Source: Edaphochlamys debaryana (lineage: Eukaryota; Chlorophyta; Chlorophyceae; Chlamydomonadales). Taken from it: DNA of 64,000 nt. The DNA is taken from NCBI GenBank assembly GCA_016858145.1, contig JAEHOE010000007.1:1116001-1180000 (forward strand), given 5' to 3'. The position numbers and the translations under genes are program-made. Shown one piece after another: positions 22,301 to 33,722 of this stretch. Within the stretch, counting starts at the first letter, position 1, and each line of letters opens with the position of its first letter. A model generated the notes under the pieces. It searched no databases, had not been told where the DNA came from, and saw only the letters and a program-made list of their open reading frames with translations.

Positions 22301-25300
22301 AAGTTCCTGCTGGAGGCCAAGGACGAGCTGGAGAAGAAGATCGGCATGGCCATCGGCGACCGCAAGTCGGGTGAGGCCTGGCGGGCAGGCCTGCATGCAA
22401 ACCCCCTATGGTGCCACATCATCCCATGCGCTAGTGTGCCGTCAGCCCGCACCGCCAAAGCTTCTCCCCTCTGGCGCCCGCAGCCTGCGGCCAACTCACC
22501 CCGCCGTACTCCACTCTACCCCACCCTGATCCCGGCTCCCTGCCCTGCCCTGCCCCTGCAGAGTACGTGACCATCGCTGAGTACGAGGACCTGCAGCTGG
22601 AGGTGACGGGGCTCAAGGAGCAGCTCATCGCCGCGCTGGAGGAGCTGGCGTCGCGCGAGCGGGAGGCGTCCGAGCTGCACGAGACCAGCCTGCGCTACCA
22701 CACCAAGATGCAGACCTTCAGCGACCAGGTGGGGTGCAGGGCCGTGTGGCGGGGCCGTGCCTCTGGGCTGCTAAGCCGCGTCCCAGCAGAAAGGGATGCA
22801 AGGGTTGGGAGGCGGTCCAACGCTGCTGTTGATCCACCCTTGGCCGTCAGGCTAAGCCTATGGCTTCTAGAGTTGCCGTGGGCGCTCTTGCCGCCCTTGG
22901 CTCTTGACGGTCAGAGGACCTCACCGGTACCATCCCCGGCCCCCCGCCTCCACGCTCTCACGGCTGCCCCACCTCGCCCTCTACCCCCTCCACGCTCTCA
23001 CGGCTGCCCCACCTCGCCCTCTACCCCCGCCACGCTCCCCCACAGGTCAAGCTGCTGTACCGGGAGTACTCGGGCGCCGTCACCGCCTGGAAGGTGGAGA
23101 AGAACATACTGGAGAAGAAGGTGCGGCCTTGGGGTTCCCCAAGCTGGCTCTCTGCTCTCTGAAGCCTCGACAGCGCCGCAGTAGCAGCAGCACTGCCGCC
23201 ATGTCATGTATCCGACCATAGAGGGCTCACATGCCAAGTAGTACACCGCAAGTGGGACCGCTCAACTAAAGCCTGCACGTGTCGCCATCCCTCAACCCCC
23301 CAGGGCCGCAAGGCGCAGGCCGACGCCGACGCCTACAAGATCGCCACCCGCGAGCTGCAGACGGCGCTGGACGTGCTCACCGCCAACCGGGACATGACCG
23401 AGGTGGAGAAGGAGTACCTGGACACAGTGAGGCGCATGGCGGTGGTGCAGGTGAGGGGACAGAGGGGCAGGTGAGGGGACAGAGAACACAGGTGAGGGGA
23501 CAGAGAACACAGGTCAGGGGACAGAGAACACAGACGGGGGTTCCCTTGGGGTGCCCGTGGTGGCGGGGTGCTGACTGCCGACACGCCGCCGTGTCCCTGG
23601 CTCTTCGCTTCAGATCTCAGTTCAGATTGGATTCCATCCTGACATGGTACCCTATGTGCTCCGCAGATCAAGCAGGCGAAGCTTGCCCGCGAGCTTGAGG
23701 CGTCCGTGGCGGGGGAGAAGGCGCTGACGGGCCGCGTGACGGAGCTGGAGGAGGAGGTCCGCGACGTGAGCACCACGGCCCGCTCGCGCATCCGCTGGCT
23801 GGAGGCGCAGGCTGAGCAGCAGCGGCGGCGCATGGAGCAGATGTTCAGGGAGCTGGAGGGCTCCGCGTCGCTCACGGTGGGTGCGGACTGGGGGCCCCAA
23901 GCATAACGGGACTGAAGGAGCACGGGTATTATCGTCAGGTCTCATTGAGCACATAATTGCACTCCGCTGGCGCTCAGGGTTGTCGCTGTGTGCGTTGCTC
24001 AACCTTGTCGTACCGTGTCGTGTCGGTGTTGCCGTACGCAGACGTACCAGTCGCTTGCGGCCAAGCACAGCCGGCTGCAGCACGAGTACCGCAAGCTGGT
24101 GGAGGAGCAGGCGGAGTCTGTGACGGCCGCCAGCCAGGAGGATGTGTTCCGCCTGCGGGACGAGCTGGCCGAGCTGCTCGTACAGTACGACAAGGTGGCC
24201 AACCAACTGGCCGAGCACAAGTGAGCGCGGTTGGCCTATTCCTCCCTGCCAGCTCTGCTGGGACCGTGATGGACTCCCTGCTGGGGCTTGTCGCAGCCTC
24301 CATGACAGCCACCGAGCCGCCTTCAGTAACGGACACTTTGCAAGCACCTCCTGCTCAGACGCTCTACATGCTCACCCTACCGCAGGGCCAAGCTGCACAA
24401 CGCCGAGCTGGTCATCAAGAACCTGGGCGGCAACGAGGGCGGTAGCCAGGCCGATGACGCCGCCGGCTTCTGGGGCGGCGGCGGCAACGGCGTGGCCAAC
24501 AAGGCGCTGTCCATCAGCAGCAGCCAGAAGGCCGCGCAGTCGCAGACGCCCTCGGTGCAGGTGAGCGGGTGCCCAGCACTGGTAGGCCCAACAGCCAGAG
24601 CCACCCAGCCCTAGCCCGTCTTTGTTACCTGGAATTCAAATGCAGACCTTGCACGTCGCCCTGTGTTGATCGTGTGGCATGTGTGGCACGTGGGCAGGTG
24701 GACAACGTGCTGGCGCAGGAGCTGGTGTCGGCGCGGGTGCAGGAGGACGCCTCCAAGCGGCGCGTGGAGCTGGTGGAGAAGGAGCGGGACCGCGTGCAGC
24801 GCAGCCTGCAGGACCTGCAGGTGAGCTGGCCCGCTGGCTGCAGTTCTTGGGTGCTCTGACCCTTGAAGGAGTCCAACCCCTGTAGCGGCTCCTGCATGTG
24901 GCGTTGGCTCCTGCCGTCCTGGCGTTCCCAATGCTGACCCCAGCCAGCAAACGCAAGTGCCGCCCTCACAGCTTGCCTCGAACTGTGCATGACCCCATGA
25001 CCCCAGGACTACGGCAAGGAGCTGGAGCAGCGCCTGGCGCAGAGCGCGGCGGAGCTGGAGCTGGCGCGGCAGACGGCGGGCGGGCTGGAGAAGCGGCTCA
25101 ACGGTTCCAAGCTGCGGGAGGAGGTGGACGAGATGGCGCGGCGTATGCACCAGGCCGAGGCGCTGGCGCAGGACGTGCAGCGGAACCACAGCGAGCTGCA
25201 GTACAAGGCGGAGGTGGGACGGCTGGGGACCGGGGCAACAGGCGAGGGTATCTTCAGTTGGGCGAGCGGAGCGGAGCGAAGCTGGCAGGCCGGTGGCAGC

Positions 25301-28300
25301 TGGTTGGCGCAGCCAGCCTCGGTGCGAGGGCAGGCAAAGCGCGTGGCTTGGCCACGTGGCTTGGATGCAAATGCGCGCCCCTGCCCGTGCCTGCAGGACG
25401 CCGAGCGGCGCGCCGAGGCCGCCAACCGGGACCGGCTGCGCTACCTGGCCGAGATCACAAACCTCAAGGCCGCGCTGCGGGACATGTCCGGCAAGTCGGA
25501 GAAGCAGGCGCTCATCGGCCGCCTGCACTTGGAGCTGGACCACAGCAGGTGGGGGCGGGGGCTCGGGGCGGGGGTGGCTATGGAGTGGTGGTTACGGTAC
25601 ACAACACCTTGAAGGCCAGTGGTGCTAGCTGCCTAGAAGCCGGGCCCGCTTTGGACCTGTTGCTTGGTGGATGCTGGGGCCGCAGCCGTGGCATGGGGAT
25701 TGCATTGGGCACCGCCTGCTCACCTCTCGCGCCCCTTTCCCACGCCATGCAGAGCCAAGGAGTCTCTGGCCCGCAACGCGCTCAACCGCTCGGAGCTGCA
25801 CCGCATCGAGCTCGAAAAGGTAGTTGCGGGCTTCGCAGGGCCCAACCCACCTCCCTTCGCCTCACCTCGCGAACCTTCCCTTCCACCGCTGCAACCCCAA
25901 ATCGCACAACCGGCTCGTCTCCAGCACCTAGCAAAGCCCATCCTCCACCCCCACCGCGGAGCTCCCAAGCTGTGGCTACAACCGATCAAGTGCTAACCCC
26001 CCCCCACCCTCTCACGCTCCGAAACCCGTTCCCAGGTGGTTCGCAAGCAGAAGATGGAGCTGGCCAACCTGCTTGGGCGGCTGACGGCGCACCAGGACCA
26101 GGCGGCGTGGGCAGACCGGCAGCGGCACGAGGCTACGGCTCAGCTGGACGTGGCCCTGGCGGGGCGCACGGACGCGTGGAAGGCCAAGCTGTGGGCGCGC
26201 AAGCTGGAGTTGCTCAAGAAGCGGAACGAGTCGCTGGGAGACGGGCTTGAGGTGGCCAGGTGCGTGGGTGCTCCGTGACGCTCCGTGACGCTGGGAAGGG
26301 GAGGGTAGAAGGGGGCACGTGGCCTCGCCGTAGCCCCTCCGTCCAAGCGCTTTCCTTGCTGGGCTTGTATCGTGACTGCTGTGGCTCCCTCGCTGCTGCT
26401 GTCCGGCCCCAGGACGCGCATCCTGCGCACCGAGGACGCCAAGCAGGAGGCGGAGCTCAAGCTGGAGCTGGCGGAGGAGGTGGCGTCCATACCCAACAGG
26501 CAAGCAAGGGGCACCCGGCCTGCGGCAAGGGCCCTCCAGCCAAAGCGCGCTAAAACCAAAGAGGCTCCTGCCTATCATCTTCTGCGCTCACCCTGCGTCC
26601 CATGCGCTGGGGTGAGGCGTCATGGAGATGACTGGCGTGGGCCCGTACCGGTGTCCTTGTCCCCGTCTCTGACCCTCCCCCCTGATCCCCCAGGGGCATG
26701 CACGAGCTGGGCCGCGAGGTGGCCCGCCTGAGCGAGCAGCTGATGCAGATGCGCCTGGAGAAGGGCCGCGTGCAGCGGGAGGACATGCTGCTGCGCGAGA
26801 AGGTGGGGTGGGGTGCTGCGGGATGAGCGCTTGCTGGCGGACTGCGTGATCAACCGCAATGTTCTTCACCCATCTTCCCTGCCCTTGACGTGTTCCGGCT
26901 TCTTTCCCACCTCCCGCCCCGCAGGTCCACTACACGGAGCGCGTCAACGCCGAGCTGCACGACCTGCTGGAGAAGTACGAGGCCGAGTACTTCCAGGCGC
27001 AGAGCCAGCTGGAGGCCGACCGGGCCGCGGCGGAGAGCAGGGCGGTGCGGCTGCAGGAGGAGGTGCGCAACCCGCGCGGGTGCTGCGGGCTGGGGAGGGC
27101 GCGCAACGCCCGTGAGGCTGGGGCACAAGGCCTGCCTGCGCTCTCGCTCGCTTTCAACTATCTGGGGCAATGTTGCCTAGCCTTTCAAGGGATGTGGGTC
27201 GCACTGGTCTTCAGCCACCCGACATGCAGTCCTGCCTCGTCCCTGCCCTGCGCCAGGTGACCAAGCTGCAGGAGAAGATCAACGCTCTGCTGGCGGCCCG
27301 CGAGCTGGGCGACGTGGACGGCAAGCAGCTCCGGCGCTCGGACGACGGCGCGGCCAAGAAGCCCGGGCGGCACGCGGAGCAGGACCGGGACCAGCTCATT
27401 GCTCTGGTGGGCGGGGCTAGGGCTTGGGGAATCCAGTGCACCTTATGACAACGGGAGCGCAGATGACGTGGCGGCAGAGACGCTGGTGGTGCATGGGTTC
27501 AGCTGGCCGCCGTGCACTTGAGCCCACGGCCGAGTTGGCTGACCTTTTGACCCCATGCACTTCATGCCCCACCCCCTGCCCCGCCCCCCAGATCGAGGCG
27601 CTCAAGGTGGCCCGTGAGGAAGCGGAGCACCTCAGGACGGACCGGTCGCGGTTGCAGGTGCGCCTCCTTGGTTATTTTGCGAATCCCCACCAGTGTGCTC
27701 GCCTCGCCAGCCGGGTGCTTCGGCCCCCAAGGCCACTCCCGGTCGCCTGCATACCGCGTGCTGCGGCCCCCACGACTCCTTGTGCGCAAGACGGATTCTC
27801 GACCATCGCCTTCACCCTCATTCACCCTCCCTCACCTCACCCTCTATCCCCCTCCCTCCCCCACCCCCCAGGTGGACTACGACGGCGTCATGTCGGAGCT
27901 CGAGGACACGCGGCGGCACCACAAGGACGCGCTGGACCGCCTGGCGCAGCAGAGCGACGCGCTGCTGTACGCGCTCAACCAGTTCAAGACCAAGGGCGCG
28001 GACGACACGGTCTTCGAGCAGGCAAGCCAGCCAGCAAGGAAGCTAGCCGCTTCTGGTTTGGGCTAGTCTGGGTTGCTGTGTTGGGCTCGGGACGGCGGTG
28101 CGTCCGTGGCTTGAACACCAAGAGGGCGGACAAGAAGCCCCGGGGGCAGCTTGAGAAGTTCCTCACTCCTGCCTCCACCTCGCCCGCTAACACAACCCGT
28201 CTCCCACCCTAATCCCCTCCTTGCCACACCCCTCTCAACCCTCCTCCTCAACCCCTTCAGATGAAGGCCGTGGCCGAGGCCACCATCAACGAGCTCAAGA

Positions 28301-31300
28301 ACCGGCTCAAGGACCGCGACCGGGTCATCGGCGCGCTGCGCAGGCAGCTGGAGGAGGAGGCCGAGGCGGCGCTGGCGCGGCACAACGCCGACCGCGCCGA
28401 GATCGAGCGCCTCAACGAGAAGCTCTTCATGCTCAACGACGGGTTCATCCAGGACCTCAAGGTGGGGTGGGTTGTGTGTACAGTAGGGTGCTGAACTGGT
28501 GGTTGATAGGGATAGGGGACAGCTGGGCGATGTGGGCGCTGAGGAACTGTGGGGTGCAGGCCCGGTCTGACATGCCCGCATGCACTTTGCGACTGCCCTG
28601 TACCCATACTACCTTCCGCAACCCCGCAACCCCGCACACACCCCTACCCCACCGCAGGGCGTGCTGGACCGCCTCCCGCTCAAGGCCGCGGGCGCGCAGG
28701 TGCCCGAGGACGTGATCCGCCTGCGCGACGCGGTGGAGCGGCTGCAGGACATGATCACGGTGCTCAAGAACCGGCTGGAGCAGAAGGACGCGGCCATCGA
28801 CCTGCTCAAGCTCACGTACGAGCAGCAGGTGAGGTCCGGGAGGGGCGCAGGCGCGGGGTGCGGATGGTGATGCGCAGTACACGGTGTGCTGCCACAGCTG
28901 CAGCTCCGCTGCCGCCGCGCAGGGTTCTGGGCTGTGCCAAGTACGGGTAGGGTGCGTGCTCAGCTCCCGAAGCGGTGCCGGTACCTGAACGCGTACCTCG
29001 TCCTGCCACCCCTCTCCACCCCACCCCACCGCCCCCAGATCAAGCAGCTGCAGGAGGAGCTGGCCAAGGCCCGGCTGGAGGCCGACTCCAAGGGCGTGGC
29101 GCGGGGCGACGACGCGGCGCTCAAGCAGCAGATCCACAAGCTCAGCATGCAGGCAAGCAGACCAGGGGTAGCCTGTCAGAACGTGTGGGGACACGATGCC
29201 ATGTTGGCAGCACGGACGGACCCTAGCTACGTCCACCCCACACCCGGGGGACACGACACTCGCCGAGTCAGTACCTGTGACACTGCACGAGACCCTAGCA
29301 CCCGAACAACCCCGTGGAGAACAGCAGAAAACCAGTACAACCCCACCACTACCCCGTTTGCCCGCACCTCAACCGCGCCCTCCCCTTCCCCCACAGGTCA
29401 AGATGAAGGACGAGATGCTGCGCCAGCTCAAGGCCGCCATCAAGGCGCTGGAGGCCAAGCTGACCCAGGTCATGAAGGAGCACGCGGACGAGTGAGCTGA
29501 GGGTGCAACCCGGCCAGGGCATCCGTAAACGCTGAGCTGATGACTGGGGTTGCGCCGGGATCGCGGGCTGTCCAGTCCGTGAGTCGGAGGGCAGCTCTGC
29601 GGTCATGTCTGCCGCGCCGCCATCCTCACCACCGCCCTGTTCCGTATCCCTGCTTTCTGCAGGAAGATGCAGGCCGCCAGCTGGCGGCTGCAGGAGCAGC
29701 TCCAGGAGCAGCTCAACAAGCTGACGGAGGAGCGGGACGAGCTGGCGCGGCGCCTGGCGCTGACGGAGGACAACCTGGCGGCGGCGGGGGGCCTGGACAA
29801 GCACGTGGAGGAGCAGATGGAGAGCCTGCGCAGGTAAGGACGGCATTTGGAGCGGGGCTGTGAAAGTGGGGGGCCCTGCTGTGACCGAGGCTGTCTTGAC
29901 CAGGACAGCAGGGGCACGCGCCGTGAGTTGCCCACAAGGCTGTTTGAGGGGGCCAGTCGGTGGCTAGGAGTTCTTGTGGCCCAGAGAGTTTACTGCATGG
30001 CGGTGTTGGGCGAGCCGGTTGGTGGCTGCGTGTCGGGCCAACCCGTCCCCTCCGTGCCCCCGCCCGCGCAGGCGCATCCAGGAGGAGATGGACAAGCGGG
30101 CCAAGGTGGAGAAGCGGCTCATGCTGGTTCAGGAGGAGCTGCAGAAGTTCAAGAACGCGAGGGACACGGTGGGGCCAGGGGCGCGGGCGGGAGAGGGGGA
30201 AAGGACTTTCGAGCTTCCTTGTCCAGTTGTAAGGACAGACGGCGTCGTGGGCGCCCACACGGCAACTCGGTCATGCTCGTGCTCTCCCGTCCCTCTGACT
30301 TGCTGTCCTTTCCCGCTCTGCCGCTCCTCCCGACCCGCTGACGCAACCCCCATGCCGCCCATGTCCCTCCCACGCCCTGCCAATGACTCCCTCCCCCCAA
30401 TTTCCCACACCCCCCCCCCCCCCAACCCCAGGTGGTGGACCTGACCACGGGTATGTCCATCGAGGCCAAGAAGCAGATCGAGGAGCTGCAGCGCCGCATC
30501 CACGTGCTCGAGCGCCTCAACGCGCAGCTGAAGAAGAAGCGGGCAGTCGACGACGCGGCCGACGGAGCCGAAGGCGGCGGGGGCGGGGACGACGGGGACG
30601 GCGGCGGGGGCGGAGGTGGCGGGCGGAGATCGGCTGGCAGGTGAGCCGAGCCAAGACGAATCCGGCCATGTTTCAGCTTGAGAAAATGCGGCGAAGTGAT
30701 GCATAGTGGGCAAGCATGATGCGGCCCTTGAGCGCAAGCCCCATTGCTCCTGCGCCTGGCTGGCCGCATGAGGCCTTGACATCTTTCTTGCTGCTCCGCA
30801 GGCCCCCCGCCCGGCGGCCCGCTGCGCCTCCCCGCCGCGACAACGACGGCCCCGAGGACCAGGGCGGCGTGCAGGAGCCGGACCCGGAGGCCGAGGAGCG
30901 GCGCGAGCGGGCGCTGCTGCAGTGGGAGGAGGGCAAGAAGCTCAACGCCAGGATCGAGGGGCTCAAGTAAGGGAGCAGGCTGACCTGGCCGTCGCGCGCG
31001 TGTCGCACCCCTCCCCGCTTCCGCACCCGCTTCGTGGGGCCGTCCTGAAGGCAGCCCCGCGTTGCCGCCACCGCCGCCCCATCACTCCTACACGCGTCCA
31101 GTAACCTTGTCTGTTTCCTTGTCTCCCCACCCACCCGCCCACCCCGCCCCCAGGAAGCAGGTGGCCTCCAAGACCAGCGAGGTGGTGTCGCTGCAGAAGG
31201 AGCTGGAGCGGCGCGGCGCGCAGGCGGCCACGCTGCAGGCCGAGGCCGACAAGCAGGCCGCCGCCATCCGGGACCTGTCGGACAAGCTGCGCAGGGCCAT

Positions 31301-32884
31301 GGACGCGCCGCGCAACGACAAGGCCAAGGCAAGCAGAGGGGACGGGGCGGGATGTCACATCCTGTATGGGCCTTGGGTCTTCGGATGCCTTCGTTCTCTC
31401 AAACCCAACAGCTCCCAACAGATTGCAACGTCGCCGAATTACTCTCTCCTGTGTGCACCCCACAGCTGGACCAAGCGCTGGAGCGCTGCGCCGCCGCCGA
31501 GGACGCCCGCGACTCCCTGACCGCGGAGCTGACGCGCCTGCGGACGCAGCTGCAGGCCCAGCCCGGCGGCTCCTCCGCCGTGCCGCCCTCGCCCGGCGGC
31601 GCCGCGCTGCGCCGGGAAGAAGACGTCATCGAGCTCCGCCTGCAACGCGACCAGCTCCAGCTCCAAGTCAAGCGCCTCAAGGACCGCGTCGCGGAGCTCA
31701 CCGGGGGCGAGGCCGGCTCCGGCCGCCGCGCCGGCTCCGCCGGCGCACGGCCCGGCACCGCCGGCAGCCTCACCTCGGGCCGCGAGGCGGAGCTCCTGTC
31801 CACCATTGCCAACCTCAAGGCCGCGGTGGAGAAGGCCAGCGCCAACACCACCCCCACTACCAAGTACATGGCCGAGCTCTCCCGCCGCAAGGAGGCCGTC
31901 AAGGACGCGGAAACCGCTCGCGCCGAGACCGAGCGGTTGCGGCAGCAGGCCGCCGTCAGCAGCCGCATGGTGACGGAGCTGCAGGCCGCCAACGCGGAGC
32001 TGCGGCGGCAGCTCAAGATCGCGCAGGGCTCGGCGGCGCAGGCGGCGGCGGCGGCGGGCGCGGGCCGGGGCCCGGGCGTGGCGGAGCTGGCGGTGCGGCT
32101 GAGCAACATGGAGGTGCTCCTGGGGCAGCGCGAGGAGGAGGTGGCGGCGCTGAGGGGAGCGGTGGCGCAGCGGGACGCGGAGCTGGATGCGGTCCGCGGG
32201 CCAGGTGGGGCCTTGGTTGCGGTTGGGCACGCGACTACAAGCAAGGAAGGGATAGCCGGTTGGGGTGCTTGGCTCACGGGAACTGACCTGAGCCGTCTTG
32301 TGCCGCTGGATGCGGCATACACACGATGGGTTGACCTGTCCTGTCCAGCGGCTGAAGCGCAAACTTCGTGTCCGCTCCGCAGGCGGTGGCGGCGCAGGGC
32401 CCAGCGGCTCCGGCCCCGGCGGCCCCGAGGTGGCGGCGCTGCGGCGGCAGCTGCGGGAGCTGGAGGCGGAGAACGAGGACCTGCGCAACGAGCTCAACGC
32501 CTTCGACCCCAGCTTCTGGGACGAGGTGGGTGCGGCGCGGGATAGGGGCGGGGCGGGGTGGTTTCATGAGGCAGGGTGCAGCAGGGGCCTGCGACCGCTG
32601 CCGCGAAGGGTAGCACACGAGGACGGGCCACACGCGCCTTTCGCCTCACGACGACATCTCGGTTTGTTCCCGGGCCGCAGGTGATGGAGATGAAGCAGCA
32701 GCACGCCGAGCTGAGCCGCACGGTGGGGCGCTACGAGGAGCTGATCGTGGAGCTGTCGGAGCGGCTGGGCATCGCGCCGCCGCTGCAGCAGCGAGGTGCG
32801 GGCGGCGCGGCGGCAGGCGGGGCCAGGAGAGGCGGAGGGGCAGGCGGGGAAGGTGGGGGCGCGCCCAGGCGGGCCGGACGATAG
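16360..32884 (+). CDS. CEP290: Centrosomal protein 290 homologue (CEP290), ciliary transition-zone protein
   Basis: About 47 exons, traced continuously with matching phases from 16360-16385, 16470-16548, 16656-16859 and 17404-17508 through to 32381-32525 and 32681-32884, encode about 2,480 residues, essentially the human length (2,479). The protein is almost entirely coiled coil. Family landmarks appear in order: YEQGVYGLPQAVEEI, VEDLHDENAVLRKKLGL, KLLYREYSGAVTAWK, the mid-protein QALIGRLH, then LLQWEEGKKLNARIEGLKK and near the C-terminus NAFDPSFWDE and LSERLGIAPP. CEP290 builds the Y-link connectors between membrane and doublets in the transition zone and gates entry of ciliary proteins. Gly-rich inserts (about 21255-21300 and 30570-30640) and the Arg/Gly tail are lineage-specific. 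Several introns use GC donors: after 16859, 26500, 28021, 29152 and 31328. The start is MAEGDYEF, with context caaaATGGCG. Confidence 0.95.
22951..23030. repeat. Two exact 40-bp tandem units in a CEP290 intron
   Basis: 22951-22990 and 22991-23030 are near-identical 40-mers beginning cacgctctcacggctgcccc, followed by the start of a third. They end a few bases before the acceptor of the exon encoding KLLYREYSG and extend its pyrimidine-rich tract. Confidence 0.85.
23447..23535. repeat. Minisatellite built on a CEP290 splice donor
   Basis: Starting at the donor CAG|GTGAGG (exon end 23450), a unit of the type caggtgaggggacagagaa is repeated about four times. At least two intronic units retain CAGGTGAGG, which is itself a good donor, so several donor-like sites lie in series. 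One unit has changed to CAGGTCAGG. Confidence 0.8.
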
Positions 32885-33091
32885 GCCGACGCGCTGAGGC
32901 TTTGGCGAAACGGGGGCGCTGTGAGGTGGGGGCCAAGACGGGAGCAGGTGGACGGACAGGACGTGTCAAGAGGTGTTGTACGTATTTGGACTGTTGTGAC
33001 CACCTGGGCTTGTGAATTGGGGCTGACGCTTGGCATGTCGTGAGCAACCTGACGCATGCAGCTTGGGACCTCGTGACCTTCATCCGTGACC

Positions 33092-33096
33092 TTACA
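33092..33096 (-). terminator. Candidate TGTAA polyadenylation signal of PDX2
   Basis: TTACA on the plus strand is TGTAA on the minus strand, the usual polyadenylation signal in Chlamydomonas. It would give PDX2 a 3' UTR of about 0.63 kb. Confidence 0.4.
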
Positions 33097-33139
33097 AGAT
33101 ACGCTTGCCAGAGGCAAGTCCTTGCACCGATCAGGGCTC

Positions 33140-33144
33140 TGTAA
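33140..33144 (+). terminator. Candidate TGTAA polyadenylation signal of CEP290
   Basis: TGTAA lies about 255 bp after the CEP290 stop, a normal 3' UTR length for a volvocine alga. Confidence 0.5.
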
Positions 33145-33722
33145 GGTGCTATAACGGCATCGGCACGCCACCGTCAGGAACCTCAGTCGCAGCGCACGCC
33201 CTGCACACTCCACTGTTCACTCTCAAGCTCTTTGTTGCAGACTGCTGTTGGCCCTTGCCGCTTGCCCGATCACACGCGTGGGCGCGCTCCACTTCATGCT
33301 CCGCAATAATATCGCCGGCCCTCAGGCCCCCGTGGGGGCTTCGCCTCAGCATGACATCGGCTCCACACCGCTCCGCTCGTTGCAATCAGGTCATGTCACC
33401 ACTCGCAAACAACGCCTACTCAAACACGAGTCTCATTCAGTCTCGTAAGGTCGTAACTCTCACTCAATGACCCTCCTTGCCTAGCCGCAAACAGCTCTCG
33501 CCCCCTCACAATCCGCCCCCTTCCCCTCGTGCATTAACCCCTCTTCGTCCGAACCTGCTCGAACCTTCGGCCAGACCTGCTCCACGCATCTTCCCAGCGC
33601 GCTGCCCCAGGCCTTATGCCCCTTTGAGTAGCCCTGTCCCCCGGTTTGCCCCGTGGCCTCCTCCCTGGAAGGCCTCCCTGTCAAGATCTTGCTCCTCCTC
33701 CGCTCGTCCCATGCGCGCCCTC

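Larger units (their letters stand above)
32885..33722. other. Convergent 3' flanks of CEP290 and PDX2
   Basis: This stretch lies between the stop of CEP290 (+) and the stop of PDX2 (-). It carries oppositely oriented TGTAA signals that cross over, so the two 3' UTRs may overlap by about 50 bp. No further gene is seen. Confidence 0.6.
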
